Shown here: piece by piece, positions 1 through 7,388 of the stretch
Position numbering within the stretch: position 1 is the stretch's first letter
How the letters are laid out: every line of letters begins with the position of its first letter
Source of the DNA: Christensenella sp. UBA1252
GTDB taxonomy: Bacteria > Bacillota > Clostridia > Christensenellales > CAG-1252
NCBI GenBank assembly: GCA_002308575.1
Contig: DBVY01000001.1
Location: 1 to 7,814 of the forward strand
DNA: 7,814 bases
Direction of reading: 5' to 3'
Notes under the pieces: generated by a model
What the model saw: only the letters and a program-made list of their open reading frames with translations
The model's database searches: none
Told to the model about the DNA's origin: nothing
Translations under genes and position numbers: made by a program

Positions 1-94
1 TCGTGATGCGTGATGTTGTGATCGTTATTGGTCGGAACGACCGATTGCGCGACGATCACGTACGCGCAAACCGAGCAATGGGAGCCCGCGGTCA
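1..94 (-). repeat. Near-identical direct repeat, copy 2 (nearest the left edge)
   Basis: This copy matches 445-538 at 93 of 94 bases, the only difference being at position 69. The offset of 444 bases equals exactly 148 codons, so the reading frame is kept. It covers the D module and the linker after it (SHCSVCAYVIVAQSVVP and following), and it may continue beyond the left edge. Confidence 0.95.
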
Positions 95-2123
95 AGCCCG
101 TTTGCGAGCAATTTGCCGCGACCGCCGCATCCGCGACCGCCGTATGCGAAGCAAAATCGCATTGCACGGAACAACGCGTACAAACGGAATAGTGCCCCGT
201 TTCGTCGGAAAGGAGGTCGCCCTTCAAGTGACCGAGTGCGGGAGCTTCCTCAAAGGTCGTATAGTCACATTTCGAGCAAACGTCGTACGCCTTATAGCCC
301 GCTTCGGTACACGTCGCCGCGACTGCGTTATGATGAGTCAAAGAGTGACCCGTCGCCGCGATCGCTTCGTAGGTCGTATAGTCGCAACGCGAACAGGTGT
401 CGTACGCCTTATAGCCCGCTTCCGTACACGTGGCGGCTTGCCCCTCGTGATGCGTGATGTTGTGATCGTTATTGGTCGGAACGACCGATTGCGCGACGAT
501 CACGTACGCGCAGACCGAGCAATGGGAGCCCGCGGTCAGACCCGTTTCGGAACAGTTCGCAGCGACCGCCGCATCCTCGACGGGAGTATGCGCCGCAAGG
601 TCGAACGAATCGGAGCAACGGGAACAAACGAAATAGTGCTCGTTTTCATCGAAATAGAGAGCGCCCTTTTGGTGACCGAGCGCGGGGATCTCCTCGTAGG
701 TCGTGTAATCACAGCGCGAACAGGTATCGTACGCCGCGTGACCCGCTTCCGTACAAGTCGCGTCCTTCGCCGCGTTATGAGCGATTTGGTGACCGAGCGC
801 GGGGATCTCAACGATCGTCGTATAAGAACAACGCTCGCAGTATTCGTACGCCTCGTTTCCGGGGTCTACGCACGTGGGTTCTTTGGCGCTTTCGCTTTTG
901 ATCGAATGCCCGAGCGCGGGGATCTCGAAATAGGTCGAATAGGTGCAGCGGTTGCACGTATAATAATCGTTATAGCCGAGTTCGGTGCAAGTTACGGGTT
1001 TTCCCACATGGAAAACGGGATCGTGACCGAGCGCGGGGATTTCCTCATACGTCGTAAAATCGCAGCGCGAACAAGTTACGTACGCATTGCATCCGCTCGC
1101 GGAGCAGGACGCCTCGATCGGGTCGTGGTCGATCAAGTCGTGTGCGCCGTATTGCGGAAGAACGACTTGCTTGATCTTTACGTATCGGCAAACGGAACAA
1201 TGCGCGCCTTCCGAAAGCCCGTCCTCGTAGCAACTCCTCGGCTTTTCGGGATCGATCACGATCGTGTGCGAAGCCAAATCGAGCTTCTCCGAACAACGCA
1301 TACAGAGATAGTAATGCGATTCCGAGTCGCTGGAAGGAATGGACGACTTGCTATGCCCGATCGGCTCTATAATCGTTTTATTCGAATAATCGCAATAAAT
1401 GCATCGCTGATAGCTATCCCACCCTTCTTCCGTGCATTTCGGCTCTTTTCCCTCCACCGTTTCGAGCGTATGGTTCGTGGGATCGACCTCGGTTTCGGTC
1501 TGTTCCAGCAACACGAGATCGCATACCGAACAACGCATTCCGGAGGATTTTCCCTTTTCCGTGCAGGTCGCCGCCACGCTCTCTTCCACAATAATATCGT
1601 GTTGTCCGAAGCCGCGAAGATCGCAATTCATGCAAACCCTTACGTGTTGATTTTCGTTATAATTGATCCAATCCGAAAAGTCGTGACCGGTCGCCGGCAC
1701 CTCTTGATAGGTCGTGTAATCGCAAAACGAGCAGGTATAGTACGCTTCCCAGCCGTCCGTCAAGCAAGTCGCGCTTCTTTTTTGGTGGAAAACGAGATCG
1801 TGCGCATCCGGATCGGGATCCGTTCTGTCCGCCGTGTACGAATAGGCGCAGAGTTTGCAGGTATACTTCGTGTAACCGCCCTCTTTACAAGTCGGTAAAA
1901 CGGTAAAAGCCCCGAACGAACAGGCTTCCGTTTCGGTTACGCTCGAATCTTCATTCGAAATGCGGGAATGCGTCCCGTTTCCGTTCGACGTCCAATCGGA
2001 AAACGTTTCGATCGAGGTTGATTTCTTATTCAGAATGCCCTGTAAAAACCCGCAAGAAGCAAGGCATACGGACAAAGCCAAAATGCATATTAAAACAAGT
2101 ATCAACGCAATCGTTTTTTTCAT
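1..2123 (-). CDS. Large cysteine-rich repeat lipoprotein of unknown function (partial, C-terminus beyond the left edge)
   Basis: An open frame of 707 codons runs from the ATG at 2123 off the left edge without a stop. I do not recognise a named function. Residues 1-24 are a lipoprotein signal peptide: MKKT, a hydrophobic stretch, then the lipobox L21-A-S-C24, so the protein should be exported and lipid-anchored on the outer face of the membrane. After a linker, residues from about 41 onward are repeats with 17 intact CxxC pairs (first Cys at 89, 131, 164, 198, 241, 274, 309, 351, 390, 429, 468, 500, 535, 577, 616, 648 and 683). Most modules read C-x10-C-x2-C and many end in PALGH. The cysteines could bind metal or form disulfides. 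The gene has its own ribosome binding site and lies behind the metK terminator, so it is probably a separate unit. The family and strand are well supported by the signal peptide and the regular repeats; any function is open. Confidence 0.92.
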   Translation of the reverse strand, partial: MKKTIALILVLICILALSVCLASCGFLQGILNKKSTSIETFSDWTSNGNGTHSRISNEDSSVTETEACSFGAFTVLPTCKEGGYTKYTCKLCAYSYTADRTDPDPDAHDLVFHQKRSATCLTDGWEAYYTCSFCDYTTYQEVPATGHDFSDWINYNENQHVRVCMNCDLRGFGQHDIIVEESVAATCTEKGKSSGMRCSVCDLVLLEQTETEVDPTNHTLETVEGKEPKCTEEGWDSYQRCIYCDYSNKTIIEPIGHSKSSIPSSDSESHYYLCMRCSEKLDLASHTIVIDPEKPRSCYEDGLSEGAHCSVCRYVKIKQVVLPQYGAHDLIDHDPIEASCSASGCNAYVTCSRCDFTTYEEIPALGHDPVFHVGKPVTCTELGYNDYYTCNRCTYSTYFEIPALGHSIKSESAKEPTCVDPGNEAYEYCERCSYTTIVEIPALGHQIAHNAAKDATCTEAGHAAYDTCSRCDYTTYEEIPALGHQKGALYFDENEHYFVCSRCSDSFDLAAHTPVEDAAVAANCSETGLTAGSHCSVCAYVIVAQSVVPTNNDHNITHHEGQAATCTEAGYKAYDTCSRCDYTTYEAIAATGHSLTHHNAVAATCTEAGYKAYDVCSKCDYTTFEEAPALGHLKGDLLSDETGHYSVCTRCSVQCDFASHTAVADAAVAANCSQTGLTAGSHCSVCAYVIVAQSVVPTNNDHNITHH
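3..2003 (-). repeat. Hierarchical tandem array of CxxC modules inside the lipoprotein gene
   Basis: Three module types recur. Type A (ATCTEAGY..TCSRCDYTTYEEIPALGH) has C-x10-C-x2-C-x12-H and a period of 39 residues. Type C (DENEHYFVCSRC) has only the CxxC pair. Type D (CSETGLTAGSHCSVC) has C-x10-C-x2-C without the PALGH end. CxxC-to-CxxC spacing is 32-33 for C entered from A, 34-35 for C to D, 42-43 for D to A and 39 for A to A. The order is C-D-A at residues 164-241, C-D-A-A-A-A at 274-468, C-D-A-A at 500-616, and C-D at 648-686 before the edge. An earlier, decayed C-like module at about 41-59 has lost both cysteines (SNED in place of CxxC) and is followed by two A-like modules. Confidence 0.88.
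445..538 (-). repeat. Near-identical direct repeat, copy 1
   Basis: This is the partner of 1-94, one super-repeat (148 residues) earlier in the protein. Beyond position 538 the two copies diverge quickly at DNA level (for example at 539-540 against 95-96) although the protein module stays recognisable. The identity therefore has a sharp edge. Confidence 0.95.
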
Positions 2124-2129
2124 ATCCTA

Positions 2130-2133
2130 TCCT
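2130..2133 (-). promoter_or_regulatory. Ribosome binding site of the lipoprotein gene
   Basis: AGGA lies 6 bases before the ATG at 2123, inside the tandem pair AGGATAGGAT. It supports this start, which also gives a textbook lipoprotein signal peptide. An upstream ATCCT (2143-2147) could pair with AGGAT (2129-2133) across a 9-base loop and weakly mask the site; that pairing is only 5 bp. Confidence 0.7.
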
Positions 2134-2214
2134 GTTTCTCCGAGGATTTATTTCGCGCTTTGCTCGTTTTCGACGCGGTTTTCTCTTTCCGTCCGCCTCT
2201 TTAAACGAAGTTAT

Positions 2215-2249
2215 ATTTTATTTTAACATAAAATATACCCTAAAATCAA
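2215..2249 (-). promoter_or_regulatory. Candidate sigma-A-type promoter of the lipoprotein gene
   Basis: On the minus strand, TTGATT (2244-2249, four of six matches to TTGACA) is followed after 18 bases by TAAAAT (2220-2225, one mismatch to TATAAT). An alternative -10, TATAAC, is at 2210-2215. The segment is much more AT-rich than its surroundings and lies downstream of the metK terminator, where a promoter for the next gene is expected. The leader would be about 80-90 bases. AT-rich sequence gives such matches easily, so the exact boxes are tentative. Confidence 0.45.
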
Positions 2250-2336
2250 TATGCAAAAAAGCCTTTTCGGTTGCCGCTTCGCATAAAAAAAGCGAACGGA
2301 TTCGATGGCGGAAATTAGGGAGAGCGGCGCAGGAAG

Positions 2337-2394
2337 CTTTTTCGTTTGTGAGGAAAGGCGTACCGGCGTACGTCGACAGAACAAACGGAAAAAG
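2337..2394. repeat. Nested imperfect inverted repeat
   Basis: The outer arms are CTTTTTCGTTTGT (2337-2349) and ACAAACGGAAAAAG (2381-2394), complementary over 13 bp with one bulged base. The 31-base interior holds a second stem, CGTAC-CGGC-GTACG at 2359-2372, which extends to 7 bp with a G-C and a G-U pair. Neither strand has a T-tract after the outer arms, so it is not a standard terminator. It lies about 90 bases upstream of the candidate lipoprotein promoter. An operator, a processed RNA structure or a degraded repeat element are all possible. Confidence 0.5.
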
Positions 2395-2463
2395 ACAAAA
2401 ACCACTTCATTCTATATTCCTTACAATCCTTTTCCGTTCCTAAGGTCGCATAAAAAAGAATTT

Positions 2464-2509
2464 GAAAAATAAAAACGAAAAGAAGTCGTCAAAATATTTG
2501 ACAACTTCT
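2464..2509 (-). terminator. Rho-independent terminator after metK, possibly bidirectional
   Basis: A 13-bp stem (AGAAGTTGTCAAA paired with TTTGACGACTTCT, one G-U pair) with a 3-base loop spans 2481-2509. On the minus strand it runs straight into a T-rich tract, TTTCGTTTTTATTTTT, at 2464-2480. It lies 76 bases past the metK stop, so it would end the rpoB-rpoC-metK transcript. On the plus strand the same hairpin is followed within two bases by a T7-G-T6 tract at 2513-2526, so it could also stop transcription in the other direction, although no plus-strand gene was found here. Confidence 0.93.
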
Positions 2510-2585
2510 CTGTTTTTTTGTTTTTTGACGGTCTTACAAGGAAAAATCCCTAAGTTGTGCGACCGGTGTTCGCTTTTTCTCTTCC

Positions 2586-3761
2586 TTACTTTTTCAGTAA
2601 AGCCTTGATCTCTTCGACCTTATCCGTTTTTTCCCACGGAAACCCGTCCCTGCCGAAATGGCCGTAATTCGAAGTCGCCCGATAGATCGGTCTGCGAAGG
2701 GCAAGCTTATCGATGATCGCGGAAGGTCTTAAATCGAAAACCTTTCTTACGATCTTCTCGAGTTCCCCATCGGGAAGAGCGCCCGTTCCGAAAGAATTGA
2801 CGTGCAGGGAGATCGGATGCGCCACGCCGATCGCGTAGGATACTTCGAGCTGCATTCTGTCCGCCGCGCCCGCCGCCACCATATTTTTGCAGACGTAACG
2901 CGCCATATACGCCGCGCTTCTGTCCACCTTCGTCGGATCTTTTCCGGAGAAGGCGCCGCCGCCGTGCGGGCAATAGCCGCCGTACGTATCCACGATGATC
3001 TTTCTGCCGGTCAAACCGCTGTCACCGTGCGGACCGCCCGTTACGAAGCGACCGGTCGGGTTTACGTAAATCAACGTATTTTCGTCCAACATCGAGGACG
3101 GAATCGCTTTTTTGATGATCTTTTCTTCCACGTCCTTGCGAAGATCTTTGATATCGACGGAAGGCTCGTGTTGCGTTGAAACGACGACGGTATGCACGCG
3201 TTTCGGCTGACCATCCACGTACTCCACCGTAACCTGCGCCTTGCCGTCCGGGCGGAGATACGGGATCTCGCCCGACTTTCTCGCCTGCGCCAAACGATAG
3301 GTCAGTTTATGCGCGAGCGTGATCGGAAGCGGCATTAAATTTTCGGTTTCGCGGCAAGCGTACCCGTACATCATGCCTTGGTCGCCCGCGCCGATCTGAT
3401 CGTACTGATCGCCCGAAGCGCTGTCCGTGCTTTTATCCACGCCCATTGCGATATCGGGGGATTGCTCGTCCAAAGACACCATAACGGAGCAGGTATCGGC
3501 GTCAAAGCCCATATCGCTCGACGTATAGCCGATGTCGCGCACGACGTCGCGCACGATCTTTTGCACGTTCGGAGTTGCCGTCGAAGTGATCTCGCCGACC
3601 AAGATCGCGATCCCCGTCGTAACGACCGTTTCGACGGCGACGCGCGCCGCGGGATCGCTTTTCAGGATCTCGTCCAAAACGGCGTCGGAAATCTGATCCG
3701 CCACCTTATCGGGGTGCCCTTCCGTTATACTTTCGCTTGTGATTAATCTTACGTCTTGCAT
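2586..3761 (-). CDS. metK: S-adenosylmethionine synthetase (methionine adenosyltransferase)
   Basis: This cytoplasmic enzyme makes S-adenosylmethionine, phosphate and diphosphate from L-methionine and ATP, supplying methyl groups to the cell. The gene is complete at 391 residues, normal for bacterial MetK. Family motifs in order: [11 protein letters not shown] at 9-19 with the catalytic-region His16 and Asp18; [12 protein letters not shown] at 124-135 (signature 1); [18 protein letters not shown] at 237-254; and the glycine-rich loop [16 protein letters not shown] at 267-282 (signature 2). The C-terminus keeps the YGHFGR and FPWEKTD segments. The ATG start gives the canonical N-terminus, and no other in-frame start exists in the gap upstream. 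There is no recognisable Shine-Dalgarno: the 12 bases before ATG read GCCTTTAAGAGA. metK is 45 bases downstream of rpoC without a SAM riboswitch and is followed by a strong terminator, so it looks like the last gene of the rpoBC transcript. Confidence 0.99.
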   Translation of the reverse strand: MQDVRLITSESITEGHPDKVADQISDAVLDEILKSDPAARVAVETVVTTGIAILVGEITSTATPNVQKIVRDVVRDIGYTSSDMGFDADTCSVMVSLDEQSPDIAMGVDKSTDSASGDQYDQIGAGDQGMMYGYACRETENLMPLPITLAHKLTYRLAQARKSGEIPYLRPDGKAQVTVEYVDGQPKRVHTVVVSTQHEPSVDIKDLRKDVEEKIIKKAIPSSMLDENTLIYVNPTGRFVTGGPHGDSGLTGRKIIVDTYGGYCPHGGGAFSGKDPTKVDRSAAYMARYVCKNMVAAGAADRMQLEVSYAIGVAHPISLHVNSFGTGALPDGELEKIVRKVFDLRPSAIIDKLALRRPIYRATSNYGHFGRDGFPWEKTDKVEEIKALLKK

Positions 3762-3772
3762 TCTCTTAAAGG

Positions 3773-3794
3773 CGGGGGCGTTCGACCGCCCCCG
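3773..3794 (-). promoter_or_regulatory. GC-rich hairpin between rpoC and metK (attenuator-like)
   Basis: The 45-base gap between the rpoC stop and the metK ATG contains a perfect 8-bp inverted repeat, CGGGGGCG and CGCCCCCG, with a 6-base loop. In the metK direction it is followed only by CCTTTAAG, so it lacks the long U-tract of an efficient terminator. In the opposite direction it is followed by TTTGTGTTTG. The hairpin ends 11 bases before the metK start, where an initiating ribosome would sit. It could act as a partial terminator, an RNA processing or stability element, or a brake on metK translation. The structure is seen directly; the function is inference. Confidence 0.7.
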
Positions 3795-3806
3795 TTTGTG
3801 TTTGCG

Positions 3807-6800
3807 TTAAGCCAAGTAGGAGTTTTCTTCCTGCGCGTTGCTGTCCACGAGCGCGCTCGGTTGGACGTTTACGTTTTGATACATTTTGAGTCCCGTTCCG
3901 GCGGGGATCAGCTTGCCGAGGATAACGTTCTCTTTGAGGCCGAGAAGCGGATCGATCTTTCCTTTGATCGCCGCATCGGTAAGAACCCTTGTCGTTTCCT
4001 GGAAGGAAGCGGAAGCGAGGAAGCTTTCGGAAGCGAGGGACGCTTTCGTGATACCGAGAAGGGTACGTTTTGCGGTCGCGGGTTCGCCGCCGAAGGAAAG
4101 AACCTTGCGGTTGCTCTCTTCGTAGGTCGAGAGATCCACGAGCTCGCCCGGCAAGAAGTCGGTGTCGCCCTGCTTTTCGATCCTGACCTTTCTGAGCATT
4201 TGACGAATGATGATCTCGATATGCTTATCGTTGATATCGACACCGGACAAACGATACGCGTCCTTGACTTCGCGGATCAAATAATCCTGAACGCCCTTGA
4301 CGCCGCGCGTGCGGAGAAGATCCTGCAAATTGATCGCGCCTTGGGTCAACTGCGTTCCGGGATCGACTTCCTGTCCGTCCGCCACGAGCACTTTCGCATT
4401 GATCGGGGGAACGTACTCTTTGCGATCTTGATCGTTCTCGACGACGATCGTGCGTTTCTTGTTCTTTTCGGTGATCGTGACCAACCCCGCGATATCGGAG
4501 ATGATCGCTTGCGCCTTCGGGTTGCGGCATTCGAAGAGTTCTTCGACGCGCGGCAAACCTTGGGTAATATCTTCGGAAGACGCGACGCCGCCCGTGTGGA
4601 ACGTACGCATCGTAAGCTGCGTGCCCGGTTCTCCGATGGATTGCGCGGCGATCGTTCCGACCGCTTCACCGATCTTTACGGAGTTGCCGCTCGCCATGTT
4701 CTTGCCGTAGCACTTGGAGCAAAGCCCCTTCGCGCACTTACAGGTAAACACGCTTCTGATCTTGACGCTCTCGATGCCGAGCTTCTCGATCCTTTCCGCC
4801 GCCTCTTCACTGATCATCGTATCCGCGGGAACGAGTTCTTCACCCGTCTTCGGATCGACGATCGCTTCGATCGTGTAACGACCGATAATTCTGTCTTTAA
4901 GCTTCTCGATAAGGTCACCTCTGCCGCCGTAAATCGCGCTAACGACGACGCCCTTCTTATCGCCGCAATCCATCTCGCGAATGATGACCGATTGCGAAAC
5001 GTCGACGAGCCTACGGGTCAAATAACCGGATTCCGCCGTCTTCAAAGCGGTATCCGCAAGACCTTTACGGCCGCCGTGGGAAGAAATGAAGTATTCGAGA
5101 GCGGACAAACCTTCACGGAAGTTGCTCTTGACCGGAAGTTCGATGGTTTTACCGGTAGGATCTTTCATAAGACCACGCATACCGGCGAGCTGACGGATCT
5201 GGCTCATATTACCACGAGCGCCGCTCTGCTCCATCATCTTGATCGGGTTGAATTTATCCCAGCACTTGGACAAAGCGTCGGTAACGTCGTCCGTAACCTT
5301 GTTCCAGATCGCAATGACCTGCTTCGCTCTCTCCGCGTCCGTGATATGACCGCGGCGGAACAGTTTTTCGACGTCCGCGACTTTCTTTTCCGCTTCCGCG
5401 ATGATCTGATCCTTCTCTTTGGGGATATGCATATCGAAAACGGAGGTCGTCAACGCGCCGATCGTGGAATACTTGAAACCTTGCGCCTTGATCTTATCGA
5501 GAACGACCGCGGTTTCGGTGCTACCCTTATACTTAAAGCACTTTTCAACGATTTGTCCGAGTTGCTTCTTGCCGACGAGGAAGTCGATTTCGAGCGCGAG
5601 CGCGTTTTCGGGCTTACTGCGATCAACGAAGTGCAGATCCTGCGGGATCGCCTCGTTGAAGATAAAGCGACCGAGCGTCGTGTGGATCCTGCCCGTTACG
5701 ACCTTGCCGTCGATCTCTTTCGAAACGCGGACGTAGATCTTCGCTTGCAGTTCGATATCCTTATTCGCGTAGGCGAGTTTCGCCTCGTCCACGTTCATAA
5801 AGTACTTGCCTTCGCCCTTCGCGCCTTCTTTCTCGATCGTCAAATAGTAACTTCCGAGGATCATATCCTGCGTCGGGGTCATGACCGGCTTACCATCCGA
5901 AAGTTTCAAGATGTTGTTCGTAGAGAGCATCAGGAAGCGCGCTTCCGCTTGCGCCTCGATCGAAAGAGGAACGTGGACCGCCATTTGGTCGCCGTCGAAG
6001 TCCGCGTTGAACGCGCCGCAAACGAGCGGGTGGAGCTTGATCGCCCTACCTTCGACGAGAACGGGCTCGAACGCTTGGATACCGAGGCGGTGCAACGTCG
6101 GCGCGCGGTTCAACAAAACGGGATGGTCTTTAATGATATCTTCAAGGACGTCCCAAACTTCGTTTCTCGCCCTTTCGACGTAACGCTTGGCGTTCTTGAT
6201 GTTATTACAGATATTTCTTTCCACAAGCTCTTTCATAATAAAGGGCTTGAAGAGTTCGAGCGCCATCTCCTTCGGAAGACCGCATTGATAGAGTTTGAGT
6301 TCGGGGCCGACGACGATAACCGAACGACCGGAATAGTCGACGCGCTTACCGAGAAGGTTTTGACGGAAACGGCCTTGCTTACCTCTGAGCATCGCGGTCA
6401 AAGATTTGAGTTCGCGGCTCTTTCCGGATGAATTGGATTTTGCTTTCTTGCTGTTGTCGATCAGGTTGTCGACCGCGACTTGCAACATACGCTTTTCGTT
6501 GCGGATCATCGCGTCCACGCCGCCGGTTTGCAAGAAATGTTTCAAACGCCTGTTACGCGAAATCACGAAACGATACAGATCGTTCAAATCGGACGTCGCG
6601 TATCTGCCGCCGTCGAGGGGAACCATCGGGCGAAGCTCGGGGGGAAGCACGGGAAGCGCTTCGATAATCATCCATTCGGGCTTCGAACCCGTCGCCTTAA
6701 AGGCTTCGACGATTTCGAGTTTCTTCGCGAGTTTCATTCTCTTGGGGGCTTGCGCGTTATCTTTCGTCGATTTTTGATCGTCCGCGATCGCTTTGCGGAT

Positions 6801-7373
6801 CTCGACGATCTCTTTATCGAGGTCGATCTCTTGGAGAAGGATCTTAATGCTTTCCGCGCCCATACCGACCTTGAAGCTGCCTTCGCCGTAGGTGTCGATC
6901 GCGTCGCGATATTCGACGTCGTTCAAAACCTGTTTCTTATGAAGACCGGTCGTGCCCGGATCCAAGACGACGTAGCTCGCGTAGTAAACGACGTGCTCGA
7001 CCTCCTTCGGGGGCATATCGAGGATCGTTGCGATACGGCTCGGCGTTCCTTTCAAATACCAAAGGTGCGCGACGGGAGCGGCAAGCTCGATGTGTCCCAT
7101 ACGCTCACGGCGAACCTTGCTCTGCTCGACTTTTACGCCGCAACGGTCGCAGATGACGCCCTTATGACGAATTCTCTTATATTTTCCGCAGGCGCATTCC
7201 CAGTCCTTGGTCGGCCCGAAGATCTTCTGGCAGAACAAGCCGTCCGGCTCGGGTTTTTGCGTCCTGTAATTGATCGTTTCCGGCTTGGTGACTTCGCCGC
7301 AAGACCACTCCCTGATCTTTTCGGGAGAAGCAAGTCCGATTTTGATGGAATCGAAGTTATTGATTTCAAACAT
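3807..7373 (-). CDS. rpoC: RNA polymerase beta' subunit
   Basis: The protein is the catalytic beta' subunit of RNA polymerase, complete at 1188 residues, close to the length usual in Bacillota. The start [20 protein letters not shown] is canonical and has a good Shine-Dalgarno. The first zinc site is C60, C62, C75, C78. The conserved [20 protein letters not shown] segment is at about 331-350. The active-site loop [12 protein letters not shown] is at 456-467, with Mg-binding Asp 458, 460 and 462. The second zinc site is C803, C878, C885, C888. The bridge helix lies at about 758-793 ([19 protein letters not shown]), and the trigger loop around 906-935 ([17 protein letters not shown]). The C-terminal segment [16 protein letters not shown] is intact. 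The large insertion found in the proteobacterial protein is absent, in line with a Gram-positive-type lineage. No frameshift or missing catalytic residue was seen. Over 891 consecutive antiparallel codons the gene uses no TTA, CTA or TCA. Confidence 0.99.
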   Translation of the reverse strand: MFEINNFDSIKIGLASPEKIREWSCGEVTKPETINYRTQKPEPDGLFCQKIFGPTKDWECACGKYKRIRHKGVICDRCGVKVEQSKVRRERMGHIELAAPVAHLWYLKGTPSRIATILDMPPKEVEHVVYYASYVVLDPGTTGLHKKQVLNDVEYRDAIDTYGEGSFKVGMGAESIKILLQEIDLDKEIVEIRKAIADDQKSTKDNAQAPKRMKLAKKLEIVEAFKATGSKPEWMIIEALPVLPPELRPMVPLDGGRYATSDLNDLYRFVISRNRRLKHFLQTGGVDAMIRNEKRMLQVAVDNLIDNSKKAKSNSSGKSRELKSLTAMLRGKQGRFRQNLLGKRVDYSGRSVIVVGPELKLYQCGLPKEMALELFKPFIMKELVERNICNNIKNAKRYVERARNEVWDVLEDIIKDHPVLLNRAPTLHRLGIQAFEPVLVEGRAIKLHPLVCGAFNADFDGDQMAVHVPLSIEAQAEARFLMLSTNNILKLSDGKPVMTPTQDMILGSYYLTIEKEGAKGEGKYFMNVDEAKLAYANKDIELQAKIYVRVSKEIDGKVVTGRIHTTLGRFIFNEAIPQDLHFVDRSKPENALALEIDFLVGKKQLGQIVEKCFKYKGSTETAVVLDKIKAQGFKYSTIGALTTSVFDMHIPKEKDQIIAEAEKKVADVEKLFRRGHITDAERAKQVIAIWNKVTDDVTDALSKCWDKFNPIKMMEQSGARGNMSQIRQLAGMRGLMKDPTGKTIELPVKSNFREGLSALEYFISSHGGRKGLADTALKTAESGYLTRRLVDVSQSVIIREMDCGDKKGVVVSAIYGGRGDLIEKLKDRIIGRYTIEAIVDPKTGEELVPADTMISEEAAERIEKLGIESVKIRSVFTCKCAKGLCSKCYGKNMASGNSVKIGEAVGTIAAQSIGEPGTQLTMRTFHTGGVASSEDITQGLPRVEELFECRNPKAQAIISDIAGLVTITEKNKKRTIVVENDQDRKEYVPPINAKVLVADGQEVDPGTQLTQGAINLQDLLRTRGVKGVQDYLIREVKDAYRLSGVDINDKHIEIIIRQMLRKVRIEKQGDTDFLPGELVDLSTYEESNRKVLSFGGEPATAKRTLLGITKASLASESFLASASFQETTRVLTDAAIKGKIDPLLGLKENVILGKLIPAGTGLKMYQNVNVQPSALVDSNAQEENSYLA

Positions 7374-7380
7374 AATTACG

Positions 7381-7387
7381 TCCCTCC
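7381..7387 (-). promoter_or_regulatory. Shine-Dalgarno sequence of rpoC
   Basis: GGAGGGA on the minus strand lies 7 bases before the rpoC ATG, within the 15-base rpoB-rpoC gap. It is a strong match to the 16S rRNA anti-Shine-Dalgarno and fixes the rpoC start. It contrasts with metK, which has no such site. Confidence 0.93.
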
Positions 7388-7388
7388 A

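Larger units (their letters stand above)
2124..2585. other. Intergenic region between metK and the lipoprotein gene
   Basis: This is 462 bases without a convincing gene. From the metK end it holds 76 bases of AT-rich 3' untranslated sequence, the terminator, a nested inverted repeat at 2337-2394, an AT-rich stretch around 2205-2250 with the candidate promoter, and a leader of roughly 80-90 bases ending in the ribosome binding site. Two minor repeats are present: a 12-base direct repeat TCGCATAAAAAA at 2279-2290 and 2446-2457, and a 7-base inverted repeat GGTCGCA/TGCGACC at 2444-2450 and 2558-2564. The short open frames here have neither family resemblance nor good start signals. Confidence 0.8.

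Noticed and set aside
3..1898. Open plus-strand frame of 631 codons that could be a large basic protein
   Set aside because: It is the exact antiparallel register of the lipoprotein gene. Its Arg/Val-rich repeats are the complement of the CxxC modules, while the minus strand gives a signal peptide, a lipobox and coherent motifs.
1..1900. CRISPR array or non-coding satellite suggested by regular repeats
   Set aside because: Periods are multiples of three, frame is kept throughout, conservation follows codons and Cys/His positions, and there are no short identical repeats with unique spacers.
2205..2250. AT-rich stretch as a replication origin element
   Set aside because: No DnaA-box cluster was seen nearby, and the position just upstream of a gene start is better explained by a promoter.
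2255..2282. Second terminator-like hairpin (AAGC...GCTT followed by a T run on the minus strand)
   Set aside because: The stem is only about 4 bp with a long loop, too weak to call.
2223..2405. Minus-strand frame of 60 codons upstream of the lipoprotein gene
   Set aside because: No Shine-Dalgarno, a non-ATG start, it spans the nested hairpin and the candidate promoter, and its sequence shows no known family.
2018..2443. Plus-strand frame of 141 codons across the lipoprotein start and upstream gap
   Set aside because: A TTG start with a chance GAGG, composition rich in Phe, Ser and Arg, overlap with the signal peptide, promoter and hairpin, and no recognisable domain. A frame at 1960-2226 fails for the same reasons.
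3762..3806. SAM riboswitch upstream of metK
   Set aside because: Only 45 bases are available and they are filled by a simple hairpin; none of the multi-helix elements of a SAM riboswitch can fit.
3756..6431. Open plus-strand frame of 891 codons
   Set aside because: It lies antisense in register to rpoC, whose catalytic and zinc motifs are unmistakable. The plus frame shows no family pattern and results from missing TTA, CTA and TCA codons.
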